Shown piece after piece: positions 42,711-52,974 of a stretch of DNA of 64,000 nt (the first letter of the stretch is position 1; each line of letters opens with the position of its first letter). The notes under the pieces are model-generated. The model was not told the DNA's origin. It did no database searches and saw only the letters and a program-made list of their open reading frames with translations. A program made the translations under genes and the position numbers. Source of the stretch: Neoarius graeffei (Eukaryota > Chordata > Actinopteri > Siluriformes > Ariidae); assembly GCF_027579695.1 (NCBI RefSeq), contig NC_083577.1:60166741-60230740 (forward strand). Reading direction: 5' to 3'.

Positions 42711-44226
42711 AGCAGATACGCAGAACCTTTATTTTTAAATACATTTCTGAGTGGATAGTATCTCCACCCTTGACTCATGTATGCTGCATAAATGGGAATT
42801 AAAAAATGTATTTTCGAGGGTTAAAATCAACCACAAAGTTGGCATTCGAGCTGCCCCACTGAGCCAGCCAGCCCTGAGTGCGTGACGTCACAGCGGTAAC
42901 CGGTTTTAAGGCCAAGGCCTTTGACAGCTATAGACCAAAGTCATATAAATAAAAATTTATGGTGAAAGTAAGAAATCCCATTACCGACTTGCTCAACTAA
43001 GACTGATTTGACTTCATTGATTGTGGGTTGACTCTCATTAAAACAGGATAGGTGTTATAACTTATGCAACATACATATACATGCATGCATTTTCACTGAT
43101 AAAACGTAAAAGGCTAATTAAATAATCAGGTGAACTGAGACAATCACATTCTGAAGCAAATTAAATAATCTTATACTGGTAACTTAAATACACAATACAA
43201 GTTACATGTATTAATCTAAATGCAGGTAAACAACGAGTGTTGTTTTTGTTGTTTTATATCCAAATGAGAGTCGGAGCTTACCCGTCTGTGTTCTCGCTTC
43301 TTGAAGGCCGATCTTGTGGCCGATTGTTTTGAAACAATCTGACTTTCAGTTCGATCAGTTCTCTGTTCATTCACTTCTTCCACATAAGGGCGAGATGGCA
43401 GCGATATCCAGTGGAGAAATCAGACGGCTGGTCCACCCTTTCTCCATTTTCTCCAAACTGACTACTCCGCCATTACTGCTGGGCTCAGGCAATTACTAAA
43501 ACCTGGGACAGAACGGAACGTCACCAGTTTTAGCAACAACCGTGGCGAGGTCACTGCCCGAGTGATATGCCCCATCCCGTTCCATCCCGGGTTTTACCAA
43601 CAACCCTCGGCTCACACTCCGGGAGAACTGGTGCAACTGAACTTACTTTCCTTTTAAAAAATAAATAAAATAAAGGCTTTCCTTTTCTTATAGTTTGATT
43701 TAATTGTTGGTACTGCACCCTCTTTCAATACGGGCTTATAGCCAACGTTCCTCAACAGATCAGAGGTCTCGTACAAGTCTTCAGTAAAATGTGCAGAGCA
43801 GAGGAGAGACCACTTCGTAGGCGTCCAATGTGCCCATGAACTTCTCGCAAAACACATCCAAATCTTTGCAGTTTGAACATTCTTAGGTCATGAATGCAAC
43901 GTAAATCCACCTTCTGTTGTGTTGCTGCACCCACCAGCAACACATCTACATGGCATGGTGATAAATTAGCTCAAAAAAGAGGATTGGGGTTTCAGTCAGC
44001 TCTGTGTTTTAGTATAGCGGAAATGGCAATGAGACCGATAGACTTCCTGCTGTGACGTTATGGATGTCAACGTCATTCACTCAGACCGCTACCTATATGA
44101 ATCACTTTAATCGTAAAAATTACTATATTAGATTTATTGTTAACGCTTAAAACTATTCCTGTGCCATTCTTGAGGTCTCAAGGCATTTATAAACAAAAAG
44201 TGAGGCCATGGTTCTGCGTATATGCT
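42711..44226 (-). mobile_element. TTAA-flanked element (family K3) encoding a THAP domain
   Basis: TTAA at 42707-42710 and 44227-44230 flank the inverted ends AGCAGATACGCAGAACC / GGTTCTGCGTATATGCT (one mismatch in 17). Excising the insert leaves CAGTTACTTAATCAGCC, which matches the host Tc1 derivative. The minus strand encodes a THAP zinc finger (43654-43956). A GC-richer block with TGACGTCAC sits at 42885-42893. Inferred to be Kolobok-like and non-autonomous, since no transposase core is seen. Confidence 0.75.
43654..43956 (-). pseudogene. THAP zinc-finger domain with in-frame stop
   Basis: From ATG 43956: MPCRCVAGGCSNTTEGGFTL, then HS and a TGA at 43890-43888, then PKNVQTAKIWMCFARSSWAH, TPTKWSLLCSAHFTEDLYET and a basic tail ending KSNYKKRK. 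THAP hallmarks seen: C-x-C-x4-C pair, the conserved Pro after the stop, the Trp in KIWMCF, C-x2-H in LLCSAHF, and the Phe/Tyr-rich end. Everything but one codon (probably Trp, TGG to TGA) is in one frame, so the decay is recent or slow. It would bind the element ends in an intact copy. Confidence 0.75.
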
Positions 44227-44674
44227 TTAATCAGCCAATCATACAGCAGCAGCACAATGCAAAAAACATGCAAATACAGGTTAAGAGCTTCAAGATTCAC
44301 ATCTAACATCGGGCATTACCATCCATAGAACTGTCACTCACTGAGTGATTTTTGTTTTTTACCCCATTCTGTGTAAACTCTAGAGGCTGCTGCGTGTGAA
44401 AATCCCTGGTGATCAGCAGTTTCTGAAATACTCAAACCAGCCCATCTGGCACCAACAACCATGCAGTGGTTAAAGTCACAGAGATCACAGTTTTCCCCAT
44501 TCTGATGTTTGATGTGAACATGAATTGAAGCTCTTGACCTGTATCTGCATGATTGTATGTATGCATTGTACTGCTGCCATATGATTTGGCTGATTGGATA
44601 ACTGCATAAATGAGCAAATATACAGGTAGAAGAAGAAGAAAGAAGAAACCTTTTTCACATGCACACTCAAGTAC

Positions 44675-45004
44675 AGTGAGATTCATCCTCTGCATTTAAC
44701 CCATCTGAAGCAGTGAACACACACGCACACACCCAGAGCAGTGGGCAGCCATACTACAACACCCAGGGAGCAGTTAGGGGTTAGGTACCTTGCTCAAGGG
44801 CACTTCAGCCCAAGGCCGCCCCATGTTAGCCTAACTGCATGTCTTTGAACTGTGGAGGAAACTGAAGCACCCAGAGGAAACCCACACAGAAACGGGGAGA
44901 ACATGCAAACTCCACACAGAAAGGCCCCTGTCAGCTGCTGGGCTTGAACCCAGAACCTTCTTGCTGTGAGGTGACAGTGCTAACCACTACACCACCGTGT
45001 GGCC
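44675..45004 (-). repeat. Diverged tRNA-SINE with a different 3' body
   Basis: The minus-strand head (GGTGTAGTGGTTAGCACTG... B box GGTTCAAGCCC) is like family S to about 44830. The body then switches to CTTGAGCAAGGTACCTAACC and GGCTGCCCACTGCTCTGGGT, a different, common fish repeat. An older and distinct subfamily or a fused SINE. Confidence 0.75.
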
Positions 45005-45492
45005 CAAGGAGTGTGTATTTTGTATGTGATTTATTCTGTGTGATTAACTATTGAGGCAGAATTCAAGCTTACAGATGCTTGCAAGCTTACAGATGCTAAC
45101 AAAAAGTTTCGTTAGGACTTTTCAGTATGGTGGTGTTTTGTGATCAGCTGGTCATATTGCACAGTTCCTGTGTTCTGATACCTTCCCTTAACAAAATTAT
45201 ACACCAAAGCTTGAGGTACTTTGACCCTTGCACTGCCATGTATCTGCACTTGTTGTGTAATTTTAAGTCTGTGGTTGGAGATGAGCTGCATCATTTTTAT
45301 TAAATCACACTCTTGAGACTTGTTCTGCCAAGTTGATTCTGTTAGTCACATGATAAACATCCTGAACCCTGAAACTCCCTATATGTGACAGAACTGGCAT
45401 GCGCCTACCTTTGATAGTAAATTGTGCATAATGTTAAATACGTGAATGGTTGTATTGAATTTTTTTGTCCCAATATGTGACCTTGAGTAATG
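45005..45492. other. Spacer with a short tandem duplication
   Basis: AAGCTTACAGATGCTTGC / AAGCTTACAGATGCTAAC at about 45066-45101. Nothing else recognised. Confidence 0.5.
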
Positions 45493-45842
45493 CAGTCAGT
45501 GCAGTGCAGTGATTAGTGCTGTTGCCTCACAGCAGGAAGGTTCCAGGGTTGAACCTCACGGCCAACGGGGACCTTTCTGTGTGGAGTTTGCATGTTCTCC
45601 GCATGGGTTTCCTCCGAGTTTTCTTCCTCAGTTCAAGGACATGCAGATTAGGCAAAAATACCCAGCCACTGGGCCTACACAAGCCAACGCGTACTTGGTG
45701 CCGGTCCCAAGCCCGGATAGATTGGGGAGGGTTGTGACAGGAAGGGCACCCAGTGTAAAACCTATGCCAAATCAAATATGTGGATCATAAATTGGATGGT
45801 CTGCTGTGGCGACCCCTAATGGGAGCAGCCGAAAGAGGACAA
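45493..45842 (+). repeat. tRNA-SINE with LINE-like 3' tail
   Basis: The family S-like head (GTGATTAGTGCTGTTGCCTC, GGTTGAACCTC) passes at about 45650 into GTGCCGGTCCCAAGCCCGGA and ends TGGCGACCCCTAATGGGAGC AGCCGAAAG. The last part is a well-known fish LINE-derived tail. Diverged, so old. Confidence 0.75.
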
Positions 45843-46826
45843 AGATGTGACCTTGACTAATAAGATGTTTTTTAATCCTGTGTTTATCTGTGTTTATCCT
45901 CACTAGGCACTGTAGTACTAACTGAGTAATGTAATCTCAGATATCCCTCTCTTTCTCTGTCTCTCATTCTCTAGTATCATGTAACCCCTTACTGAGAAGC
46001 TTACTATTTATAGTCACTGAGTACCTTTTAATGAATGAAAGAAACTGGTAAGTCAAATTATTAGCAATCTGACGATCAGCTGAGATATTTAACTGTATTG
46101 TAACAAAAATTATTCTCATTAGAACCCCTATTTTTAAATAATGGTATTTTCTCTTAAAACATATGTGGCAACGTTACTTATACCCATAAAGAATCTTTAA
46201 AATTAATGCTAAGAAATTATCCTCCTTAAAAAAAAGTCACATTTTTGCTCTCAGTCTCCAGAAACTATTTCGGGGGGGATCCAGAGGGTTCCTAAGTGGC
46301 ACAACAGAAAAACGATGAGACAACCATATGTGGCCAAGAACCAAGGAAGCAAAATTAGCCATAGTCTCTGTGTGGGAGGGGTGGCATGTTCTCTCTCTTT
46401 TGTCAATCACAGAGACGCTAGCCAATCGTGTCTCTAAGACCATGTATGTGAAAGGGCAGAGATGGCCCTTTCCTCCCAGTGTTATACTTCCCTGTTATAG
46501 AACATGAGCAGCAATTTAAAAAGATGTGATTAAGTGGTTTCACATCTTTCTTGGAGAAAGCACGTGAAACCTTCATCCTCCCTAATTGGTACCTGTTATA
46601 TGTTAAGAGAAAGCTGGCTGGTAAGTGAGATTTGGCAGGTGATCAAACTGCTGAGAAAATACGATAAAATCACACATGCAAAACACTTTATCATCATCCA
46701 TCACCATGAGGGAAAACAGAAGAGCTTTCAAAACAAAAGGAGCAAATGCATAACTTATGTTTCATTGTAATGCATATAAAATATAAGTTACAATACCATG
46801 AAGCACAATTTACATTTATTAAAATA
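45843..46826. other. No gene recognised
   Basis: Short frames only. No element termini identified. Confidence 0.5.
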
Positions 46827-46962
46827 CAACCCCAATTCCAAGTAGTTGGGATGCTGTGTAAACTGTAAATAAAAACAGAATGCGATAATTTGCAAATCAT
46901 GGAAACCTTATATTTCATTGAAAATAATACAAAGACAACATATCAAATGGTGAAACTGAAAT

Positions 46963-46965
<3 letters not shown>

Positions 46966-47004
<39 letters not shown>
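46966..47004. repeat. (GT)n microsatellite
   Basis: About 19 uninterrupted GT units inside the left inverted repeat of the decayed Tc1 element. Confidence 0.95.
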
Positions 47005-47008
<4 letters not shown>

Positions 47009-47244
47009 ATATATGCTCATTTTGAATTTTATGTCAGCAACATGTTTCGGAAAAGGTGGGACATGGGCATGTTTACCACTGTGTTGCATCACCTCTACTT
47101 TTAACAACACTGTAAATGTTTGGGAACTCAGGAGACCAATTGCTGTAGTTTTGAAAGAGAAATGTTGTCCTGTTATTGTCTGGTATACAATTTCAGTCGT
47201 TCAGCAACTCGGGGTCTCCTTTGTCATATTTTGCATTTCATAAT

Positions 47245-47952
47245 CATACATGTCAACCTTTGGTCAATCAAACCTGTATAACCAACCTCCAAAATCCGTA
47301 TTTCCCTTATAAAATCCGTATAAGATGCAAATTAAAATAATTTACCTAAAATTTGAATGATAATTAACAATGATATATCAAGTTACTTTTTATTCAATAT
47401 TAATAACAATAAACCTTCAGAATGAATACAAAGCTCCAATGTTCGACAAAAACACAAAGTGTCACTCTAATGTTCTGAATTGTATTCCATGACAGCTTTT
47501 TTTAGCACTCTGCACCAATACCTCACGAGGCTGCATGTCACAGCAAGTGTCTGTGTTGATCTTGCCAGAGTGCCCATTCAGAATCTTTTCAGTCGCTATT
47601 GAAAGTTGCTCAGGTGGAAATACGCGTTTCAGACAAAATGTTACTTCCCGGTTAGCGGGATTCTCGCAATGCGGTGTGCGCATGATCAAAAGTGGAACAA
47701 AGTCTCGCTACCACAAGATAACACGCAATTTCATAAGACTCTTTACTGGCTGTTTGTGCTTTCTGTGGTGTACAGTACGTTTGTAAATGAATGTTATGCG
47801 CTCTTTTATCATCGTGGGAATTGATTATAGCTCAAAATAAATATTGAAGTTTTTTAAAGAATCCGTATAACTTTATTTGTACGCCCGTATACTACGTTTA
47901 TTGAATCAAATCCGTATAAAATACAGACATTCCGTATAGGTTGACATGTATG
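47245..47952. mobile_element. hAT-like MITE (family H6), copy 2, intact
   Basis: 708 bp with ends CATACATGTCAACC / GGTTGACATGTATG and a perfect 6-bp duplication CATAAT (47239-47244, 47953-47958). It is highly similar to 7937-8618 (ATCAAACCTGTATAACCAAC, GTGCGCATGATCAAAAGTGG). It inserted in the 46827-49100 Tc1 and gives the pre-insertion reference for the split copy 1. Confidence 0.85.
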
Positions 47953-49102
47953 CATAATGTGGAAAATGTTTTAAATGGGAGACAGGTCTGGACTTCAGGC
48001 AGGCCAGTTTAGCACCCGGACTCTTTTACTACAGAGCCATGCAGTTTTAATATGTGCAGAAAGCGGTTTATCTTACTGAAAGAAGGAAGGTCTTCCCTGA
48101 AAAAGAATTTGTCTGGATGGCAGCATATTGCTCTGAAACGTGTATATATCATTCAGCATTAATGATGCCTTCCCAGATGTACAAGCTACCCATGTCATGT
48201 GCACTAATGCACCCTCATACCATCACAGATGCTGCCTTCTGAACTGCGCACTGATAACAAACCGGATGGTCCCCCTCGTCTTTGGCCTGGAGGACGTGGT
48301 GTCCATGAGTTCTCAAAATAATTTCTACTTTTGATTCATCAGACCTTGGGACAATTTTCCACTTCACCTCAGTCCATTGTAAAAGAGCTCGGGCCCAGAC
48401 AAGGTGGCGGTGTTTCTGGATATTGTTTATATCTGGTTTTCACTTGCATTTGTGGATGCAGTAATGAACTGTTTTCACAGATGATGGTTTTCTGAAGTGT
48501 TCCTGAACCCATACAGTGATTTCCACTCCAGACATGTGTCTGCTTTTAAGATCACAGGCATCCAATGTTAGTTTTCAGCCTTGTCTCTTGCATACAGAGA
48601 TTTCTCCAGATTCTCTGAATCTTTTAATGATATTATGGACCATAGATTATGTGATTCCCAAATTCTTTGCAATTTTACATTGAGGAACGTTATTCTTAAA
48701 TTGTTGCACTCTTTGCCCACATAGTCTTTCACAGAGCGGTGAACCCCTCCCCATCTTTACTTCTGAGAGACTCTGCCTCTCTGGAATGCTCTTTTTATAC
48801 CCAATCATGTTACTGACCTGTTGCTAATTAACCAAATTAGGTTTTTTTAACATTACACAAATTTTTTCAGTCTTTTGTTGCCCCGTCCGAACTTTTCTGA
48901 AACATGTTGCTGACATAAAATTCAAAATGAGCATATATTTTTCAAAAAACAATAAAATTTCCCAGTTTCAACATTTGATATGTTGTCTTTGTACCATTTT
49001 CAATGAAATATAGGTTTTCCATGATTTGCAAATTATCACATTACAGGTATGTTTTAATTTGTTTTACACAGTGTCCCAACTTTTTTTGGAATTGGGGTTC
49101 TA

Positions 49103-49315
49103 AGTCTGGAACAGCTGAAAATTTGCCAAGAAGAGGACACCTCTGGCTTATGAAAACATCATGAATCCTATTACCATTTTTAGCCAAAACTTAGTTGCTT
49201 TTTTGCCCGGATGATTAACAAGTACTTTCAACAAGGTAATGACACTGGGGGGAGACACACTATCAAAAACCTCTGGTCTGATTTGAAGATGAGTCCATTT
49301 GCACAAACCGAAGAC
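49103..49315. other. Spacer, possibly older Tc1 fragment
   Basis: AACACTGGGG...GGTCTGATTTGAAGATGAG might be a trace of a repeat; no ends seen. Confidence 0.4.
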
Positions 49316-49473
49316 TATTGAGGTATTTCACCTGACCTCACAGGGTCACGTGACGCCCCGGTGTCCACCATTTTGGACGGCAAGCTAGCTAATGTCAACA
49401 ACAGTAGCTGGTATGTTACTGTAGCAATGTTTACGGTCAGTCATTTGGATGACTGTTAAAACCTTTCAGTCTC

Positions 49474-49510
49474 AAGTTTTTCCTTTACTGGATTTACTAG
49501 TTTACTGAGC
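49474..49510. repeat. Left arm of 37-bp inverted repeat around satellite
   Basis: It starts AAGTTTTTCCTTTACTG and ends ACTAGTTTACTGAGC; it pairs with 49981-50017 with a single mismatch and directly abuts the satellite. Confidence 0.9.
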
Positions 49511-49981
49511 CAGCCGGCCCCGGAGCGCTAGCTAGCTAGCCAGCCAGCCGGCCCCGGAGCGCTAGCTAGCTAGCCAGCCAGCCGGCCCCGGAGCGCTAGC
49601 TAGCTAGCCAGCCAGCCGGCCCCGGAGCGCTAGCTAGCTAGCCAGCCAGCCGGCCCCGGAGCGCTAGCTAGCTAGCCAGCCAGCCGGCCCCGGAGCGCTA
49701 GCTAGCTAGCCAGCCAGCCGGCCCCGGAGCGCCAGCCAGCCGGCCCCGGAGCGCCAGCCAGCCGGCTCCGGAGCGCTAGCCAGCCGGCTCCGGAGCGCTA
49801 GCCAGCCCGCTCCGGAGCGCTAGCCAGCCGGCCCCGGAGCACTAGCCTGCCGGCTCCGGAGCGCTAGCCAGCCAGCTAGCCGGCCCCGGAGCGCTAGCCA
49901 GCCAGCTAACCGGCCCCAGAGCGCTAGCTAGCCCCGGAGCGCTAGCTAGCTAGCCAGCCAGCCAGCCCGCCCCGGAGCGCG
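49509..49981. repeat. GC-rich 34-bp satellite
   Basis: The unit CCGGCCCCGGAGCGCTAGCT + AGCTAGCCAGCCAG repeats with exact 34-bp spacing for about six units (CCGG at 49514, 49548, 49582...), then degrades into 21-25-bp shortened units. CTAG and GAGCGCTC-like palindromes make each unit self-complementary. GC content is far above the surroundings. Confidence 0.95.
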
Positions 49982-50017
49982 CTCAGTAAACTAGTAAATA
50001 CAGTAAAGGAAAAACTT
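49981..50017. repeat. Right arm of 37-bp inverted repeat around satellite
   Basis: It starts GCTCAGTAAACTAGTAAAT and ends CAGTAAAGGAAAAACTT; complement of 49474-49510 with one mismatch. Confidence 0.9.
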
Positions 50018-50119
50018 ATAACGGGCCATGTCTCAACAGACTAAGAAGTTATTTCAATGACATTTAATAACATTTTGTTTATCCTGAGGACCGAAAGTAA
50101 ATGAAAATGTGAACAAATC

Positions 50120-50350
50120 TTAGCTGTCAGTGAACAATCCTGGTGGAAGCAGGTAAACGTCGTTCTCTAAGCCTGCTAACCTCAATTTTTGCAAATACCT
50201 CTCCCTCTGCTCGCCCTGTAAATGCCCTACGTCGCTGGATAGTGAAGGTGTTTTCTGCATCTCGCTCCTTTTTCTTTTATGTTTTTCGTTTGTCGCCTTC
50301 CTCGCATTCAAACTGATTCGAGCCGTGCCGTCCAAAATGGCAGTGTCACA
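50120..50350 (-). pseudogene. N-terminal gene fragment in Y2 element
   Basis: The minus strand is open from the terminal repeat inward: DGTARISLNARKAT, a basic stretch NEKHKRKRSEMQKTPSL, then EQRERYLQKLRLAGLENDVY and LLPPGLFTDS with a stop at 50120. The end aligns with the fragment in Y1 (EQITRYMSKINDLQ..DPY.FPDGVFTTG): E-Q-x-x-R-Y-x-x-K-L/I, then DxYxxPxGxFT. If the likeness is real, both elements carry exon 1 of one gene family, whose remainder would be spliced on or deleted. Function unknown. Confidence 0.45.
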
Positions 50351-50542
50351 TGACTTGGTCACGTGAGTGAAATACCTCAATAATGGAATTTCAAAAGTTC
50401 TGCATGGAGGATTGTCCTTGTACAGATTGTCCTTATACAGAACTATCTCCAACTTTGTTACACATCACAAGACCTTCAGTGCTGATGTTTTCCAGAATTT
50501 TCAACAAATATGAATAAGTACTATTATTATTCTTATTATGTA

Positions 50543-51000
50543 CAGTACCAGTCAAAAGTTTGGACACATCTAATTCAATTATTTTTCTTTATTTTTATTA
50601 ATTAAGACATTTCTTGTCTTAAAGTAATAATGGATGTCATTTCTCTTTACTTAGTTGAGCGGTTTTTGACATAATATGGATTACTACAGTTGTGGAATAG
50701 GGCTATTTACTGTTTTTTTATTATTTATTATTTACTGTTTGATCTCAAATGCATTAAGAGAACAAGAAATCTCAGTAATTAACTTTTGACGAGGCATACC
50801 TGTTAACTGAAAAGCATTTCAGGTGATTTTGCTTTTTTAAACACTTTTTTTTTGTTCACCACATACAGTAATTCCATGTATGTTCTATATATTATTTCAT
50901 AGTTTTGATGTCTTCAATGTTGTTCTACAATGTAGGAAATAGTCAAAATACAGAAAAACCTATGAATGAGTAGGTGTATCCAAACACTTTACTGGTACTG
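50543..51000. mobile_element. Tc1-derived MITE (family T), complete
   Basis: CAGTACCAGTCAAAAGTTTG (50543) and its imperfect inverse CACTTTACTGGTACTG (51000), flanked by TA (50541-50542, 51001-51002). 458 bp, no ORF. Other copies lie at 398-1305 and 24256-25165. Confidence 0.85.
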
Positions 51001-51002
51001 TA

Positions 51003-51802
51003 TGTATACATATATAAGCACTACTTATTACTTAGCATTTACCTTTTTATCTTTGTATGTTGGAGAAAATGCTCAAAACATCACTGCAGATTATTTTATT
51101 GTTTTCATGAAGGATGCCAACAACTCTGGAGTTAACTGTTGTCATTTAGCATACATGGTTTATTCAGTCCTAACAACCTCCAGTATGCATCTTGTTTTAT
51201 ACTCTTTTGAATAGACATCATCATATCTGTTAAATAACATACTACACATATTGAGCCTACAGTAGCATGAGACCGGAGCTGAACCCTTAATAACTGAGGA
51301 TGCTGAGGTATCAGGTAGCATTGTAGTACTTGAAATTGGTCTCAAGACCACTTTTTAAAGGTCTCGTCTTGGAATCGACCACATTTTCACTCGGTCTTGT
51401 CTCAGTCTCAGACAGTGGACTTGGGTTTTTATTTCAAGAACACAGCTGTAGGGATTTCAATAAATTGCCTATGCATTTTCTGATTTATTTGTTAATATCA
51501 TTACCGTAATTGGATGTAAAAATTTCCTGCTTCAAATGTGACCAATGATGTGACTCACTGTTAATTTGAAAATTTTCTTCCTGTTCATGGCTGGGTCAGA
51601 CTTCAGACTTTTTATTACAGATTTTGTTACGTCTTTAAATTTTTTTTTTTTTTACAATATTAGACTGATCTTCAAGTAGTCATGCTAGTCGAGGTGGATC
51701 AGTCATATTAAATGTTAAGTAAATTATCATAAATCAGGAAAGGAAGAAAAAGAAAAGAATATGAAAAAAAGAAATGTATATAATAATAATAATAATAATA
51801 GG
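51003..51802. other. No gene; repeat fragment and (TAA)n
   Basis: GTCTCAAGACC...GTCTTGTCTCAGTCTC at about 51335-51420 echoes GTCTTGGTCTTGACTTG at 57445-57500, perhaps the two halves of one repeat separated by later insertions. (TAA)n lies at 51778-51800. Confidence 0.45.
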
Positions 51803-52180
51803 GGCGGCACGGTGGTGTAGTGGTTAGCGCTGTCGCCTCACAGCAAGAAGGTCCTGGGTTCGAGCCCCGGGGCCGGCGAGGGCCTTTCTGTGCGGAGTTT
51901 GCATGTTCTCCCCGTGTCCGCGTGGGTTTCCTCCGGGTGCTCCGGTTTCCCCCACAGTCCAAAGACATGCAGGTTAGGTTAACTGGTGACTCTAAATTGA
52001 CCGTAGGTGTGAATGTGAGTGTGAATGGTTGTCTGTGTCTATGTGTCAGCCCTGTGATGACCTGGCGACTTGTCCAGGGTGTACCCTGCCTTTCACCCGT
52101 AGTCAGCTGGGATAGGCTCCAGCTTGCCTGCGACCCTGTAGAAGGATAAAGCGGCTAGAGATAATGTGATGTGAATGTGA
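51803..52180 (+). repeat. tRNA-derived SINE (family S), full length
   Basis: Full head with A box and the B box GGTTCGAGCCC, and the family body. It is inserted in a (TAA)n microsatellite that continues on the far side (52181-52197). Confidence 0.92.
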
Positions 52181-52345
52181 TAATAATAATAATAATTTTA
52201 AGCATTTGGGAAGAAATTGAAATTGTTACAGTTGGATAGGAAGGAAAAATTGTTGATTTGGAGAAAAGATAAACATAACTATAAAGGCAACCATTTATCA
52301 AGGTGGAAAAAGAGAGAGAAAAAAATCAAAATCTGTGATTCTTTA

Positions 52346-52958
52346 TGTCACAGTCCGGTCCAGTCCAGTCCATCCATGCTGGAGTTTGTGGGACTTCCAT
52401 GCTGGCTCCAGGCCGGATCCGGGACAGGAATTCAGTCCTGCATTGCTGAAGGTCATTCTCCTGAAGTGGCACTCCCACACCTGCTACCACTCCTCTCCCA
52501 TCAGCCAGGGCCTTTTTAAGAACTGTTTGGAGCTATTCCAGTTGCTAGACTGTCTCTTGTAGACTTTCCTTGCCTTGCTACAGCCCTGTGGTATTGTATC
52601 TTGATTCCCCCTGCCTGTATTGTTCCTTGTTTTTTTGTCTAGTTTTCTGTCCAGTTTTTTGCCCCTGTTTTACCTGCCTGTTCTTTTGGATTGTTTTTTT
52701 GCTTCCTCTGCCTGGATTTCCCTTGTCCCTATGTTCTTCGATTTTTGTGAAGATTTTTCTGTCCTATTTTTGTCCCTGACCATGCCTACCTGCTCCTCTG
52801 TGTTTTTGACCTCCTGGCCCATTCTTTGACCACTGATTTTTGCCTGAGCCCTACTGTACCTCTGCCCTCTACTTCATTAAAGAAGTTTTACTATATATAC
52901 TGCCTGTTTTGAGTCTGCTTTTGGGTCCTCACTTCACCTCAGCTTGCCATTTCTGACA
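52346..52958 (+). repeat. Candidate 5' LTR
   Basis: 613 bp beginning TGTCACAG and ending TCTGACA (TGTCA/TGACA inverted ends). Polyadenylation-like ATTAAA near 52877 with a GTTTTGAGTCTGCTTTTGGG element after it. gag starts 17 bases downstream. With no 3' copy, the boundaries rest on end motifs alone. Confidence 0.65.
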
Positions 52959-52974
52959 GCACAGTCTGGCCAAC

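Larger units (their letters stand above)
42661..44640. mobile_element. Palindromic Tc1 derivative, split by a K-type element
   Basis: The left arm is CTATTTTATTAGGAACACCT...CATGCAGTTAC (42669-42706), resuming at 44231 with TCAGCCAATCATACAGCAGC to about 44340. The right arm (44340-44640) repeats the same 5' Tc1 sequence in inverse order, GTTTCTGAAATACTCAAACC...GGCTGATTGGATAACTGCAT. Two 5' halves of the family seen at 6537-7050 are thus joined head to head. Confidence 0.65.
46827..49100 (-). mobile_element. Decayed Tc1-like element with nested MITE
   Basis: CAACCCCAATTCCAAGTAGT on the left pairs with TTGGAATTGGGGTTC on the right; TA flanks both (46825-46826, 49101-49102). Long subterminal repeats include ATATGCTCATTTTGAATTTT (47013) and its inverse (48918). 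Minus-strand transposase remnants lie at 48050-48780, for example CATCTTTACTTCTGAGAGAC, the complement of the start region, but no frame is open. A (GT)n run (46966-47004) and the H6 MITE (47245-47952) are nested. Confidence 0.85.
49316..50382 (-). mobile_element. TIR element (family Y2) with internal satellite
   Basis: Perfect 16-bp inverted ends TATTGAGGTATTTCAC / GTGAAATACCTCAATA. GTCACGTGAC and CCATTTTGGACGGC near both ends extend the inverted relationship. Inside are a 473-bp satellite bracketed by 37-bp inverted repeats, and a minus-strand coding fragment near the right end. Part of the 16 bp may be target duplication. Superfamily not recognised. Confidence 0.7.

Noticed and set aside
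49509..49981. CRISPR-like regular repeats
   Set aside because: Head-to-tail units without unique spacers in vertebrate DNA; it is a satellite.
52570..52829. Hydrophobic frames in the LTR as membrane proteins
   Set aside because: T/C-rich LTR sequence gives leucine/phenylalanine-rich frames by composition.
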